DNA of 64,000 bases from Artocarpus heterophyllus (GCA_025403435.1 CM046344.1:20069652-20133651), one strand, 5' to 3'. Numbered from the stretch's first letter, positions 33,201 to 46,577 are shown. Notes: generated by a model not told the origin, from the sequence alone. Numbers and translations: made by a program.

Positions 33201-36200
33201 TTCTTAGGGGTCGGTTACCTGAATTAGGGATTCAAGTGCCAAGCATAGCACGTTCAGAGAAGGAGAGTGTTGCTTATCTGGTTGAGACTTCAGAAGAAGA
33301 TATGTATCTCTCTATCCAAAGAGAAATGCAAGAGAATGTGGTGTCTTCCAGTTTTGGGAAAAATGTGAAGCTTTCAACTGCTGAAGAGAGTTTGGCGAGA
33401 AGGAGACTTTCTGAATCTTTGTTCCTCGGAAAATATGTAGCTTCTTTTTGGAGAGATATGGAAGAAACTCCATCAGCTTCTGACAGCTCCCGTGTAGATA
33501 AGGGGGGGAAAGATTTTATGCAGCTTCCAGCATATGATGGATTTGGCCCGGCAAATTGTGATGGAATTTTTCTTTCTTCCTGTGGACACGCTGTGCATCA
33601 AGGATGCCTTGATCGTTATTTACATTCCCTAAAAGAAAGGTACGTCCATAAGGAGAGAAATCTAGTTTCTTGCACTTATATTAAGCATTAAAGTCAGAAT
33701 CTGAAACAAAACTAGTACTTTTTGAATTTTTAATCCTGAAGGGAAATCTCTAATAGCCTGTGAAACACATCTACAGGACTTCTGTAATTGTATGGAATAT
33801 ATGTTTTTCTTGATCCTTATTCTAGTTTGGACAGAGAAAGATGCTGCCCCATTTTTAATGCATTTTAACTACTTCCTTTTAGAAATGCTCTACATCCGTA
33901 GTAACAGAACTCTCTTTCTCTGTCATCGATTAACCATTTAGGGCCTTAATTGGAATAAAACTCCTGTTCCCTAGAATTGATTAACCAAATTTAAGGCCCT
34001 AGGATTCTCGCAACTTATTACCTTATAAATGGCCCAACGCTTGCTCTCTATTTAATAACCAGAATACTAAACTGACATTTTGACTACTACTTTAATAATT
34101 ACTTTACAATCCAATGGATCTTTGGACTTCTGAGCAAGAGGCAAGTTTCTACGGGCTTGTCTAGTAGTGTTTTCATTTTGATTTTTGTTTTTGGAAAAAT
34201 ATGAAAATGAAAATGTTTTGAGAAATGTGGTAAGACAGTTTTGGAAATTGTGTTTGGTTGTATATGATAGTATGTTTTTTAACACAAATATATTTTTAAT
34301 AAAAAATTACCAAATTTAATTTTTAAAAAATTAAGCATTAAAATATTAGTCTTTTTTTAATTATTATCAACAAAACCCAACCCCTTCCTTTTCCTCAGCT
34401 CTAGTGGGGCCAAGAAGCCAGCAACAGCTCACGTGACGACGACGATGACGGAGCCAGACCAGCCCCAGCCCTGTGCAACCCAGACCAGCCCCGGCCTCCA
34501 TTGCAAAACCCAGCCCCCAGCACCCGTGTCGCGAAACCCAACCCCCATCCCCCCTGTCACGCAACCCAAACAGGCCCCGACCTCCGTCGCGAAACCCAGC
34601 CCCGTGTTGCAACCCGGATCAACCCCAGCCTCCGTCGCGAAACCCATCCCCTTTGTCGATGGGTGTGGGCAGCAAGGGTGGGTCATTGAGAGAGAGAGAT
34701 TGAGGGTGTGAGAGAGAGAGAGAGAGAGAATGGTGGTGGGAGGAGCTTCGGCGGCAGCGTTGGGCTGTGGTTGGGGTTAGTCGGAGAGAGGAGGGGGGGT
34801 TGTTTCAGTCCTGGGTTGGCTAGAAGTTCTCAAAAAAATTGAAAACAATTTTTTTTTTTTTTTTTGTTTTCAACGTCTAAGCAAATTTTGAGAATTTTGT
34901 CATTTTCATTTTCCACAAATTCTTAACCAAACAGTGTTTTGAAATCATTTTCTTTTTTTGTGGTTTTAAAAATGGGAGAAAACATTTTGAAAACAATACT
35001 AAACACGCCACATTTTTCTATGAAGTAAATTTCTGTCAATCTTAAGATTTTGTTGATTTTTTGCACCTAGGTTTGTTATTTGGAGAGTGCCGAATAAATA
35101 TGTGTAGTATAGCATTGTGTATATTGAACTCTTTGGAGTTAGGATTATTATTGCTTTCTGGCTCTATGGATTGGTTTTTACATACCTTCTATAATAAAAA
35201 TATGATAATTTTCAATATATTCTAATTTCTGGTCACAAGTGATGGCCTTTTCAATTAATTTAAAATGCTGGGTATGTGTCAAAAGATATCAAATTAAAGA
35301 TTTGAATTATTCGTAGAATTACGTCTGTTATTGTCGCTGTTGTTGTTGTTGTCTTTTCTTTTTTCTTTTTTTTTTTCTTTTTTTGTTTTTGCAATCGCCA
35401 ATTTGATGCTTGTATGGATATGCTGCAATGACCAAAGCATTTTTAAATACAGAATAATTTGTGAAATGTCTACTGTTTTGGATTAATTTAACATCTTGTT
35501 GAAGGCCTTTGATTGTTTTTCATATGTTCGTGCAGATTTGTGAGAAGAATTGTTTTTGAAGGAGGACATATTGTAGATCCAGATCAGGTATTTTGTCTTA
35601 TATATGTCTATATAACATATTCCAGTTTTTCACTTATATTGAAAGGTTTTTCTTTCTCTATTTATTTATTTATTTACTCTTTTTTTAGGGTGAATTCCTT
35701 TGTCCAGTATGTCGTAGGCTTGCAAATTCCATTCTGCCAGCATTACCTGGTGAATCCCAAAAGGTTTTAAAGCAGCCCAATTACTCAAGTGCTGATTCAC
35801 CACATGCTCCTGGTCATCTTCAGCAAGGCTTGGCTCTTTTACAGTCCGCAGCCAATGCAGCTTGCAGCATTGAAAGCCTTAACAAATGTTTCCCCAATCA
35901 GAATCATCAAAGAATAAGGGGTCTAAATCTGCTCCCTGTGTCTCGTGTGCTCTCCAAAATGTATTTTTCAAGTAAACAAGACAAGTTCTTTAGGTCTTCG
36001 AGGGTCAGCCTCCCATTACTTATGTGGGACGTGCTTAAGTATTCCCTCCAATCGATGGAAATTGCCGCCCGGTGTGGAAGAACATATTCGACTCCAACAT
36101 ATGGCCTCAAAGCCTTGTACAAGGAACTCGAGTCCTCGAGTGGATTTATGCTGTTCTTGCTTCTAAAGATTGTACAAAGCACGCGATGTGAGAATTCTGT

Positions 36201-39200
36201 TCTTTTGCTTCAAAGATTTGGAGGCATTCAAAGCTTTGCGTACTCCATTTGCCCTGCAAGTTCCATGGATCATGATAGCAGTGCATGTGGACCAGGTATT
36301 TTATTCAGTAGAATAACTCTGATTGTTGGATTAGCAGCATTGCTTTTTTAAAGTCTTGATTTTAGTTTTTCTTTTTATATATAAGAAACTGTGAAATTTT
36401 ATTGAAAAACAAAGTGTACAAAACAGGAGGGAACGGGGACAAGGAGTCCCCTACCAAAAGAAACAAAACACAGAAAACAATCAAGGAGTTTTGATTGTAG
36501 TTCGTAACGCTTACCATCCCCTGGCTTCTCTTTTCTCTGTGTGTTTCTGGAGTGGTTGGGATTGCTTTATTTTGCCATCTATTTCACTCGTTGGTCACAA
36601 CCCATCAATGATGTGCCAGTGGATGTCGTTGTAAGAAGTGTAACCCATCAATGATGTGCCAGTGGAGGTCATTGTAAGAAGTTTTGCCAATTAATTGTAG
36701 AGGTTTTGCTCTTCTCCAATCGAAAAGCTGTCATAAATGCTGCTATGATAAATTTTTCTACTCTGTTGAAGACTTCCATTTGAAGATGAAAATAATATAT
36801 CTTCCTTATGAGGTCAACAGTTAAGCCAGAAATTTTAAGTGCTTGAAGAGATTAACATCACATAATAAAAGCTGGAGAGGCCAGAGCTCTCGAATCTTTT
36901 TTTCAAATTTCTTCAAAAAAGTGTCTCAGTCTTGACACTGTTGGAAGGATCCGACCAGTTTGCTTCTTTTGCCATAGGGTACTTGAGGCATAGTTTATAA
37001 CTTTATAAATGCCGAAACAAATGTGCCCTTAGCTGAAGGTTTTGGGTACAACTTGCATTCTGTGTCATGGGACTGCTGCCATGATTTGGCCGTGAGAGTA
37101 TTTTGTGGTGTCTTCGTAGGTTAATGGGGAGCTCTTCCTTAATTGTTTATTTATTAATCTTTTTATTTATTTTTAATGTGTATATTTGCGCATGCATGTA
37201 TGAATCTGCATGTGCACACGTCGAATGAAATTCTTTTATTTATTGTTCTGCTTCTTTCTTTCTTTGTTTCTTTCAAGTTAATTTACATTCTTTAAGTGTA
37301 TTTGTTGATATCTCAGTATTCTTCATAGGTGATTGGCTGCGTTTCTTGAACAGTATTGATAAGGATGTATCATATCCTGATACACAATTCTGGAATCGAG
37401 CTTCTGAGCCCATCCTTTCTAATAATCCTTTTTCATCCTTGATGTGGGTCCTCTTTTGTCTTCCATACCCATTTTTATCATGTGAGGACTCCCTATTACA
37501 TCTTATACATGTCTTCTATGCGGTCTCCGTAGTTCAGGTACGTGCCCTTTATTGATTGTTGGTGATGCTGATGGTTGTTTGAATCTAGTGTCCTAATCCA
37601 CTATTTCGAATGCAGGGTATTATCACATACTGTGTGAAACATCAGAGCAACATAAATGAATTTGGAGGTCATGATTGCTTGACTACTGACATATTGAAAC
37701 TCGTGAAAGTTTCTAGATGTGCTCAGCAATACTTTGTTTCAAGCCATTCTGCTCCGTCTGGTGATATTAAGAATGTGATTCAGAGATTGACTTTTACTTA
37801 TTTGCGGAGGTGCGCATTGCTTTGGAGACTACTTACCTCCTCTGCCCAAGCACCATTCTATGATAGGGATAATGTGTTGGATAGAACACAATCAATCGGT
37901 GACTTTATGGATGGCACTGACAGTGGACAGCTGGAAATTAATGAAGTTGAAAGGCTGGAGAACATGTTCAAGATACCCCCAGTAGAATTTATTCTCAAGG
38001 ATGAACTGCTGCGCTCCCTTTCGTCAAAATGGCTGCAACACTTTCACAAGGAGTTTGAAGCCCAAAGATTTCAAAGAAATTTGCATTGCCACCCTTTAGT
38101 ACCATTTCAGTTAATGCATTTGCCGCGAGTATACCAGGATCTATTGCAGAGGTCATTTTTGTTGCTTTTCTAAGAATTACTTCAAGGAAATTTTTTTAAA
38201 AAATTGAAACTCATGCATATAAAATGTGTTCCATCAGGTGCATAAAACAGTCTTGTCCTGACTGCAACTCTATTCTTGATGAGCCTGCTTTATGCCTGCT
38301 TTGTGGTAGATTATGCTCTCCAAGCTGGAAGTCCTGTTGCAGGTTTATGTTCTATCTCTCTTTTCTTCCTTCTTTTTTTTTTCTTCCACACAGAGACCTT
38401 CTAATGCACATGATCATTGTCCTTACATATGGCTTATTAACATTTCATTATCGGTGTACTTAGGGAAAGTGGATGTCAGACTCATGCTACGGCCTGCGGT
38501 GCTGGTATTGGAATATTTCTGTTGATTAAGGTATTCAAGCTTGTTCGAGGGAGGCCTTTGTTTTATTCTTCCATGTCTTATCTATTGGGAGCGCACTTTT
38601 GACTTGAGGCTTTTCTTATTATGGAAATTGACTTACTTTCTTTATTTATGGTAGAGAACAACCATTTTACTGCAGAGGTCAGCTCGCCAGGCTCCATGGC
38701 CATCACCCTACTTGGATGCTTTTGGTGAAGAGGTAAACAGATTTTTTTCTAAGAATGGTAAACTGCAAAATAGCAATGTATTGTATTGTACTTCGTTCTC
38801 TCCCAGGTATCACCATTCTTTGGTGTATTATATCAGTGAAATTTTATACCTGCAGGACATCGATATGAACAGAGGGAAGCCTTTGTACTTGAACGAAGAA
38901 CGTTATGCTGCATTAACATATATGGTGATGAAAGAAGCTTTGTTTTTTTCGTACTTTTTATCACGTTTGTTAATGACAAAAAAATGTTGAACACTCAGCT
39001 GCAGAACTTACCATGTTGTGGGAATTTTGATTTTCCAGTTTCAAATGAAAAGTTTTGTACTTGATCTTTGCTTAAGAAAGTTTTGTAATTGTTGTTCCGT
39101 CTCACACTTGGTAATACGTGAACTTATGTGGTAGGTGGCTTCTCATGGCCTCGATCGCAGTTCCAGGGTTCTTGGCCAAACTACTATTGGTTCCTTTTTC

Positions 39201-39209
39201 ATGGTTTAG
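27248..39209 (+). CDS. PRT6: E3 ubiquitin-protein ligase PRT6 (N-recognin), 13 exons
   Basis: Exons: 27248-27316, 27717-28829, 30312-31543, 31672-33639, 35536-35587, 35689-36295, 37329-37537, 37616-38151, 38238-38342, 38464-38530, 38655-38732, 38856-38924, 39135-39209. They sum to 6180 nt (2059 aa plus stop) with phase kept at all junctions and GT-AG introns; Arabidopsis PRT6 is about 2000 aa. The protein starts MDIDSPPESAAP. The UBR box (residues about 125-191, CGAVWGM...GFCSKH, many paired Cys/His) binds N-degrons with basic first residues. A charged helix lies at 1158-1183. The RING-like region has C1218/C1221, C1442-G-H1444-H1447-C1450 and C1483/C1486. The conserved C-terminal Cys-rich domain follows from 1930, and the end is SHGLDRSSRVLGQTTIGSFF. 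In the Arg/N-degron pathway it ubiquitinates oxygen- and NO-sensitive substrates such as ERF-VII factors. No defect seen. Confidence 0.96.
28830..30311 (+). other. PRT6: PRT6 intron 2 (1482 bp)
   Basis: A GT...AG intron with no recognised gene. The 3' part has a long pyrimidine run (TTTTCTTTTC repeats, 30188-30236) followed by alternating TA (30240-30275), then the branch/acceptor region ending TCCCCTTGCAG. A 94-aa ORF at 29568-29852 has no domain and lies wholly in the intron. Confidence 0.85.
34153..35009. mobile_element. MITE-like element in PRT6 intron 4, with GC-rich minisatellite core
   Basis: Ends are inverted: left GGGCTTGTCTAGTAGTGTTT, right complement GGCGTGTTTAGTATTGTTTT, then both continue into AAAATGTTTT-type sequence. 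The core (about 34400-34690) is unusually GC-rich for the window and holds repeats of GTCGCGAAACCCA with intervening CCCCAGCCTCC. A purine run follows (34685-34730). No clear target duplication is visible, so the exact ends are provisional. It makes up nearly half of the 1896-bp intron without touching splice sites. Proline-rich and glycine-rich ORFs on the two strands here come from the minisatellite. Confidence 0.65.
36599..36682. repeat. 43-bp tandem duplication in PRT6 intron 6
   Basis: AACCCATCAATGATGTGCCA opens unit 1 (36599-36641) and recurs at 36642. The two copies differ at a few positions (GGATGTCGTT versus GGAGGTCATT). It lies inside the 1033-bp intron 36296-37328. Confidence 0.9.
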
Positions 39210-41503
39210 TTTTGCCTTCATGTAAGAGTCTTTTCTTTTTTTCATGTCACTTTTAGTCCGGACTCCAGGGCATGTGAGGTTATTCTGTTACTGATGCTGA
39301 ATTGTTGATTTAATTCCTCAGGCAGTGAAGAATGCCCAAATTGATTGAGGTAGATGGCTTTCAATTGATTATTTGCAAGTTGAAGGTGGTAAAATTCCGT
39401 GTTTTCCTCCAACATACAGGAATCTTGGTTCTAGTTTGACTTGTCATATGGCATGTACAGCTCCTTGAGGTCAGTTTTCTAGGAATGTCTATGAATGAAC
39501 TGGCTTTTTTAATTCCTCTGCTTCTTTTGTTTGAACGCTAGTACGAGTATTGGGTAACATCTTTCATGCTAGTTTAAAGTATTTTCTTTATTTTCTTCTT
39601 TTATTGAAGACGAGGGAGAGAGAAAAAAAATGTAAGGTGTGAAATAGACATCACACGGAAAAGGTGGAATGTTTTTTTGGGACGAGACGCTACAGGAATT
39701 ACTGGCAACATCATAGGTTTTGACAATTAAAACGAGAGAAAAAAAATAAAAAATAAAAAAACAGAATAAGATATTAGGAAAGGTTTACGGCTCACTTGTC
39801 TTCATCTTTTCTTAGATAACCCAAAAGCACATTGCAGGTAGAGCCATGATTGGTAAAAGTACTTTAGCTGAAGCAAACCTTGAAGAGACTACAACTGTGT
39901 TTATTCACTTGATCTGTCTGCAAAAGGCACCCGCCTTTTTTTGCTGCCAGAAAAACCTTGGTAACTCTATTAGCGGTCCGCCCAATCTATTATCGTTTTT
40001 ATCAATATTCGGATGAAAATTTGGCCATGATAAATTAACGTTGCGTATAGAAGTTTCTCATGCTTGGATTTCTATCAGCATCTGCCTAACTTTCCTCGTA
40101 GTCCGTGCTTTAGATGCGCTGTAGGGTTCCGAAATAGAACGATTTGTACCTCTGTTTTTATTCTGATGGATTGTATTCATCTCATCTTGTTGTATGGATT
40201 GGCAGATTCTTGGCTTCCTCCAAGAAGTTGAAAATTGCTTCCCTTTGGCAGTTCATAGGTGGTTGCAAGTTCTTCCTTGTACTTATGCTTGTACAGTCCT
40301 CATTACTCAAGGTTTTGCTTCATCGTTCTTCCGTTCTCTTGGTCTCTTTCAGAGTTTTGGTCACACGAATCTACATATATAGACCATACAAGTGGTGAAC
40401 TATATTTTTAAGGTCATAATATAACTATGTGGATTTTTTTTCATTTACATGCCTTCCGTAGCCGTATTCCAATCAATTTTACAGTCGTTTGTTAAAATAG
40501 TTTAGGGTTCAAATATACCTGTTTTTGGTGTTTATTTTTTAACCTTGGGTTTGTGCGTGAATAGATCAAGGGCCCTTTGGGATAGCCTGTGCTTGTGCTT
40601 TTAAGTTGTAGTGGAAGAAAAGTATAAGCTAGGGCTTTATAATTAGTATTTAGATAGTGCATGAAGAAGTGCTTTTTGATTGAAGAGCTTTTGAACTTGT
40701 TTGGTTAAATAAGTCAAAAGCCTTTATTGATACAAAAAGTAGTATAATTCAAGAATATAAATGAAATTCTTAATTTGTTATTCTTCAAAAGTGTAAATAA
40801 AAAAGTTTTTTTTGTAAGTAATTTGTTCATAAGCACATTCAACCTGGCTTCTTCAATAACAGCTGAGAAAAGCCATAAGAACTTTTGAAAAAATTAGGTT
40901 CCATATCACTTTTTTATCACTATTAATGTTTTGCATCACTTTTTTTAAAACCTTTGATTTATGTTACGTTTGTCATACAATATGTTCAAATTACTTTTAA
41001 AAAATATCTCATCATCCAACTCTTCCTCTCTCTTCCCTTACTTTATGTTTCATACTCTTCTCTCTCTCTCCCCCTGTGTTTCTTTCTCTCTCTCCTCTCT
41101 TTTTATTTCTTAAAAGTGGTATGTTTTAAATTTTTGTCACAGAAATAAAATGATCAAAAGTGGTGTCACAGAAGTGGTATTTATCAAATTGACCTTTCGG
41201 TCATCAAAATAAACTCATAAACAACTTTCCAACAAAATAAATGAAGAGCAATTTAAAATAAGTCATTTCAAATATACTCTTAAGTTTTGAATTCCTTTGC
41301 CAAAAACGCAAAATAGCCTTTCAAAAAAATGCGTGTAGATTGTTAATTTTTATTGTCTTCTTTTAAGGGTTATTTATTATCATCCGTAAGTAATCATTAA
41401 CAGAGTCTTTATAAAACTCTTATCAAATTGGCTCACTCATCAAATTATCCTAGTAAATACTTTATTTGCAGATAATAGGACCCGTTAAATTTGTGCAAAA
41501 AGA

Positions 41504-41722
41504 AATTTCCAAAACGGATATTTAGCACCATTTTCTTGTTAATACGTTAGTAGGGAACTGCAATTTAGAAAAATTTTGCCCCTTTTTGTCAAATAAATTT
41601 CTTAAGACTGATAATTTCCAAAAGGGATATTTATCATAATTTTCTTGTTAATACGTTAGTGGCGAACTGCAATTTAGAAAAATTTTGCCCCTTTTTGTTG
41701 AGTAAATTCCCTAGACTGATAA
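41504..41722. repeat. 109-bp tandem duplication
   Basis: AATTTCCAAAACGGATATTT at 41504 and AATTTCCAAAAGGGATATTT at 41613 begin two copies that share TTTTCTTGTTAATACGTTAG and GAACTGCAATTTAGAAAAAT, with a handful of differences. Confidence 0.9.
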
Positions 41723-42299
41723 AATACTTTTTGTGACTTTTCGCTAGAATGGATGGACATAAAAACCCAATATCATGCTATGTTTTGTGCGAGGCACCAT
41801 ATATGTAATCTAGAGACGGTGAACGTCATCCATTTTTTAGGATAATTTACCCTTGTAAACCTTTTTTTAATTCATATATCCAAAATAAAACTTACAAATT
41901 TTGCATAATATCAAAGCGGGTATCTTGTCATCCTACCTCACATGATATCATACGTGGCTCTAAACAGTTCAGGCAAGATTTTATTTTTAGTATTATGCTT
42001 AGATTTTAACACTCTAGTTTATAAATAGAAGAGGGACTATCATGGACGAAAGACAGGACCAAGTTACTGCAAGCCGGTTGGCCAATGAATCCTTTGTGAG
42101 AATGCAGCCACCGAGTTATGAAGAGCGACCTCGTCTGTATTAGATAGTAAGAGTGGATCCATAAAATGGAGACCATTTTTCCGAGTGTGTCACACAGTTG
42201 AACATTTGCAGGTCCCTTTAGCAACTTCAATATTAGAGGGTTATGCCTTAGAAGGGAAAACTGGCATAGGGTGTAGTTATTTGTACGAGGACTGGGGGA

Positions 42300-43190
42300 G
42301 TTGTAGACGTGTGAATCTACAAGTAAAATAAATCACGTCAATATTAATTAACAAATAGGTTTGAGTTAATTAGGCCCTTGATCATTATTATTAGGTCTCA
42401 AACACACTTAAAAACTCATATTCAAGCAAATAAATGTTAATCGTAGATAATAACGAGAATTACAAGCATAAATCAAAGAAATGAGAATACTAAATAAAAA
42501 AACCACATTCAGAGCAAAAAATTAAAAAATAAAAAAATCACATCAAAATTTATAGTGGTTCGCTCATTTTTGAGCTATGTTCTTTGTTGTGGAGATTTTT
42601 TTATAATCATAGGAAAATCTAGTACAAGTACAAGCAATTATGGAAATTTAAGGCGAAGATTCAAATGTTCATAAATGCATGTAAGTGAGAATGTGTTAGC
42701 TATGAATGAGGGTCTTGGGCCTATTTATGAAGGCCATGCTTAGTGCATCTGAGTTCCCACCCAAGAGGTAGTGGTCCTATACGGTTGCAAAGGGAATGAG
42801 ACATGTGTCATGTGGCCAGTGATTCCACCTTCCAGTTTTCCTCAACTGGAGCAACCGCTCAAATCTAGGGTTTCAACCCCCTTGGCAGTCATTAGCTCCA
42901 ATTCAACTAGTCTCCAGAACGAGTCAAGCACTTCGACCATAACGCCCACCAAGTTATATACATGATAAGTGGCTAGGACGGGCAGAATTTTCATGGTTGT
43001 ACTCACTCCTGCCGAACAGAACAGGCACTTCGAGCTCTCGACAATCATTCACAACATTAGGCTCACTCGGCTTGACACCTAACTGGGACCATAGGCACAC
43101 TTGGCCTGGATGTTGGGCTTATGATTTGCACTTCTTCAAATCAGACCCCAACTTGAGCTTCACGTACTACCTTGTAGAAAAGTAAATACT
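42300..43190. repeat. Diverged repeat with TTTATAGTGGTTCGCT landmark
   Basis: The landmark at about 42550 and the later CTATTTATGAAGGCC (about 42720) have counterparts in the same order and orientation at about 59590 (TTTATAGTGGTTCACT) and 59823 (CTATTTATAGAGG). The phrase TTTATAGTGGTTCG is frequent in plant repeats I have seen, but I cannot assign a family. No coding region is supported. Confidence 0.45.
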
Positions 43191-44571
43191 GCATTTAGGT
43201 TCCATTTTTTTTTTTTGGGCTGCATTTAGGCTCATAAGGTTGTTTTGGCACCACTTGAAAAATAATATCAGAAATAAATACATGCCTTTTTTTTTAAAGG
43301 AACTAATGCACCTTTTTTTTTTTTTTTTCAAGGAAACTGAAGTGCTTGCTCTAATGCAAGTAAGGTTGCATTTGCTTCACTAGTTCAACTAGTTCGTCTT
43401 AGTTCAAATAACCATCACAGTTTTAATTGGTGTTTGGTAAAGCATTTAATTCGAACTAAATTGATAGTTGAAAATAGGCTATACTGCCCAACATAGAATT
43501 CAAATTCTGCCCCCTCCGTCCACTTCAACATGTCAAACTAATATTGAACAGTTATTTCAATCCCATGTATTGGAATTAATAATTTAAAACTATTGTTTCA
43601 TATTATTTTTTAATTAAATAACTTTTTTGTATATATTTCATGTCTATTTTTAATGAAATAATTTTTTTATGCTTCAAATGGATTATCAATATTCATCTGT
43701 TCAAATTAACTGTACATCCAAAAGTCAGTTTGGGTTATTGTTTAAACTACATAATTCAAATTTTTTATTTAAACCCAAAAAGTTCAAATTAATATAATTC
43801 AAACCAACGAACCAAATGGGGACAAATTGATTGGCGAAAGATAAGACCTCTAAGAGAACAATATTATTCATTTTGACACTTTATATTATCAAGTTTTTTA
43901 GCTCTATAATAAAAAATGTTACACATGTAATTCTCATGACATCATAAACTTTATAAAAGTAAGAAAATATGCAATAAAATTTATATAATCATCAAGAATA
44001 TAACTCTATGGCATATACAACTCTAGAGCATTATAAAGTATAAATTTAGAGTAAGTTGAAATTATTTAAAAAAATGCTTTGAACTTATCATCATTTTGAC
44101 ATGAACATCGCGAGCACATCGATCCCACATGGTCATCACCTGCAACATTACTAAACAAAAAAGTTAATTTACTTAACATAAAAATAATAGCACTTAAAAT
44201 ATCACATTTTAACGTTAAATTAACACAAGTGTTTATAGAAAAAAAAAAAAAAAAAAGGTGGGCGTTACAACACACTATCCATCTCCATTTCATTAATGCC
44301 CCCAAAACACTTTAATTCGTGATATCATGCATGCCCCAATGCCTCAAAAAAAATAATAATGAAAATTGTATTTAATAGCATTTTTGTAAAACTTATTGAA
44401 TAAATAGCAGGTTTTGAAAAAAAAATTATAGTAAATAACATATTTACGTATAAATAATATACATTGGTAAATTAATTAGAGTAATTTGTATAAATCGTCA
44501 TTCAATTTTTTAGTAGGAGACAATTTGGTTCATCTTTTTTTAAAAAAAAAATTTGACAAAACAATCCTCAT

Positions 44572-44898
44572 ACTCTCAAAACTTTGATTATTAAATCCTT
44601 TTTGTTAAATTTTGTTTAATTTATGATGCATTTTTGCACGTGGCCTATCACATGCTCCCTTTGCAATGAAATTTCCAAAATGACCTCAAATCTATCACTA
44701 CGTTTTAAAAAAAAAAAAATCACCCTACAACCGCTACTCTCAAAACTTTGATTATTAAATCCTTTTTGTTAAATTTTGTTTAATTTATGATGCATTTTTG
44801 CACGTGGCCTATCACATGCTCCCTTTGCAATGAAATTTCCAAAATGACCTCAAATCTATCACTACGTTTAAAAAAAAAAAAATCACCCTACAACCGCT
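44572..44898. repeat. 164-bp near-perfect tandem duplication
   Basis: ACTCTCAAAACTTTGATTAT begins both copies (44572 and 44736), and each ends CACCCTACAACCGCT. By eye the only difference is one T in the ACGTTT(T)AAAA run, so the duplication is very recent. Confidence 0.95.
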
Positions 44899-45390
44899 TT
44901 TCTTTTCTTTTGTCCATGATCTTAAACCATCATCTTAGAAGAGCTTTGGACTAAAAGAGGGAAGCCAAGAAAGGAAGCTACTAAATAACCTAAAATCACG
45001 TCGTCAAGTCCACAAAAAAATAAAAAGATTAATTGTAAAAATTCTCTCTCAACTATAGCCCTTCTAACACTATGCCTCCAAAATTAAAAAAGTTAATATT
45101 TGTTTCCCCCTAAACTTCAGAACGTAACATTTTTCCCCCTAATCTATGGAATATTAACCAAAAAAAACTCCTCCAATATGATTTTGAGCATAAATGACAC
45201 AATATTATACAAATAATGGGATTGTTGAATAGTGAAAAAAAGATATTATTGAACCATATGACTGCTAGCATACCCTGATGCAATACATGACAGTGAAAGA
45301 AAATATTATTTGTCAAAAAAAAGTTTTAAGGTTTTTAGTTTTTTTTTTTTAAATTAAAAATTTTAAATTATATCAACTTTTTAAATTTAA

Positions 45391-46577
45391 ATTAGTTTTG
45401 GATATAATAGAGTTATCAAAATACTTTTATATCATGTATCAAATTTTAATTATATGCAAAGTTTTATTAAAAGTTATTACACAAGGAGTTTTTTTGGTTA
45501 ATATTTTATAGTTTGGGGGCACGCATATTACATTTTGAAATTTAGAGGTACATTGTTATAAGGGTTTTAGTTGAAAGTGAATTTTTATAATTAATCCAAA
45601 AATAAAAAAAAAATAAAAAGAAATATTTTTTTTTTTGTACCAGACCCTCTAAACTTCACATGTTTGGAAAATTGGTCCATAAACTAAAAATTTTCCCAAT
45701 CGGCTCCCTAAACTTTAAAATTTGTTGCATGATTGGTCTAGTCAATAACAATGTTAAAAATTTGACAATTTTTTATCATGTGCTAAGGCATGTGACTTTT
45801 GATACAGGATATCCCATGTCCATTTGATGAATTAAGAGAAGAAAAAAATAAAGATAAACGAATTAAGGAAAATGACCCAAGTACTTTTTTTTTTTGCTAC
45901 TCACATGCTAGTCATGTGTAGTAATCCACCCATAATTTGACAAATATTATTGATTGGACCACTCATACAACAAATTTTAATATCATGTATATTAGTTTTG
46001 GATATGATAGAGTTATCAAAATACTTTTATATCATGTATCAAATTTTAATTATATACAAAGTTTTATTAAAAGTTCTAACACAAGGAGTTTTTTTGTTAA
46101 TATTTTATAGTTTGGGGGCACGCATGTTGCATTTTGAAATTTAGAGGTGCATTGTTATAAGGGTTTTAGTTGAAAGTGAATTTTTATAATTAATCCAAAA
46201 ATAAAAAAATAAAAAGAAATAAACATTTTTTTTTTTGCACCAGACCCTCTAAACTTCACATGTTTGGAAAATTGGTCCATAAACTAAAAATTTTCCCAAT
46301 CGACTCCCTAAACTTTAAAATTTGTTGCATGATTGGTCTAGTCAATAACAGTGTTAAAAATTTGACAATTTTTTATCATGTGCTAAGCTTAGCATGTGAC
46401 TTTTGATACAGGATATCCGGACATTTGATGAATTAAGAGAAGAAAAAAATAAAGATAAACGAATTAAGGAAAATAACCCACGTACATTTTTTTGGCTACT
46501 CACATGCTAGTCACGTGTAGTAATCCATCCACAATTTAACAAATATTATTGATTGGACCACTCATGCAACAAATTTT
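45391..46577. repeat. 600-bp tandem duplication
   Basis: ATTAGTTTTGGATATAATAG (45391) and ATTAGTTTTGGATATGATAG (45991) begin two long, highly similar copies. Both run through CACAAGGAGTTTTTTT, AGACCCTCTAAACTTCACAT, GCATGATTGGTCTAGTCAAT and TGAATTAAGAGAAGAAAAAA to TTGATTGGACCACTCAT. Small indels and a few substitutions separate them. No gene in either copy. Confidence 0.9.

Noticed and set aside
34367..34711. Overlapping Pro- and Gly-rich ORFs on both strands
   Set aside because: Produced by the GC-rich minisatellite in the intron 4 element.
35830..36351. 173-aa ORF starting at an internal methionine
   Set aside because: It is in frame with PRT6 exon 6 (35689-36295) and runs into the intron; not a separate gene.
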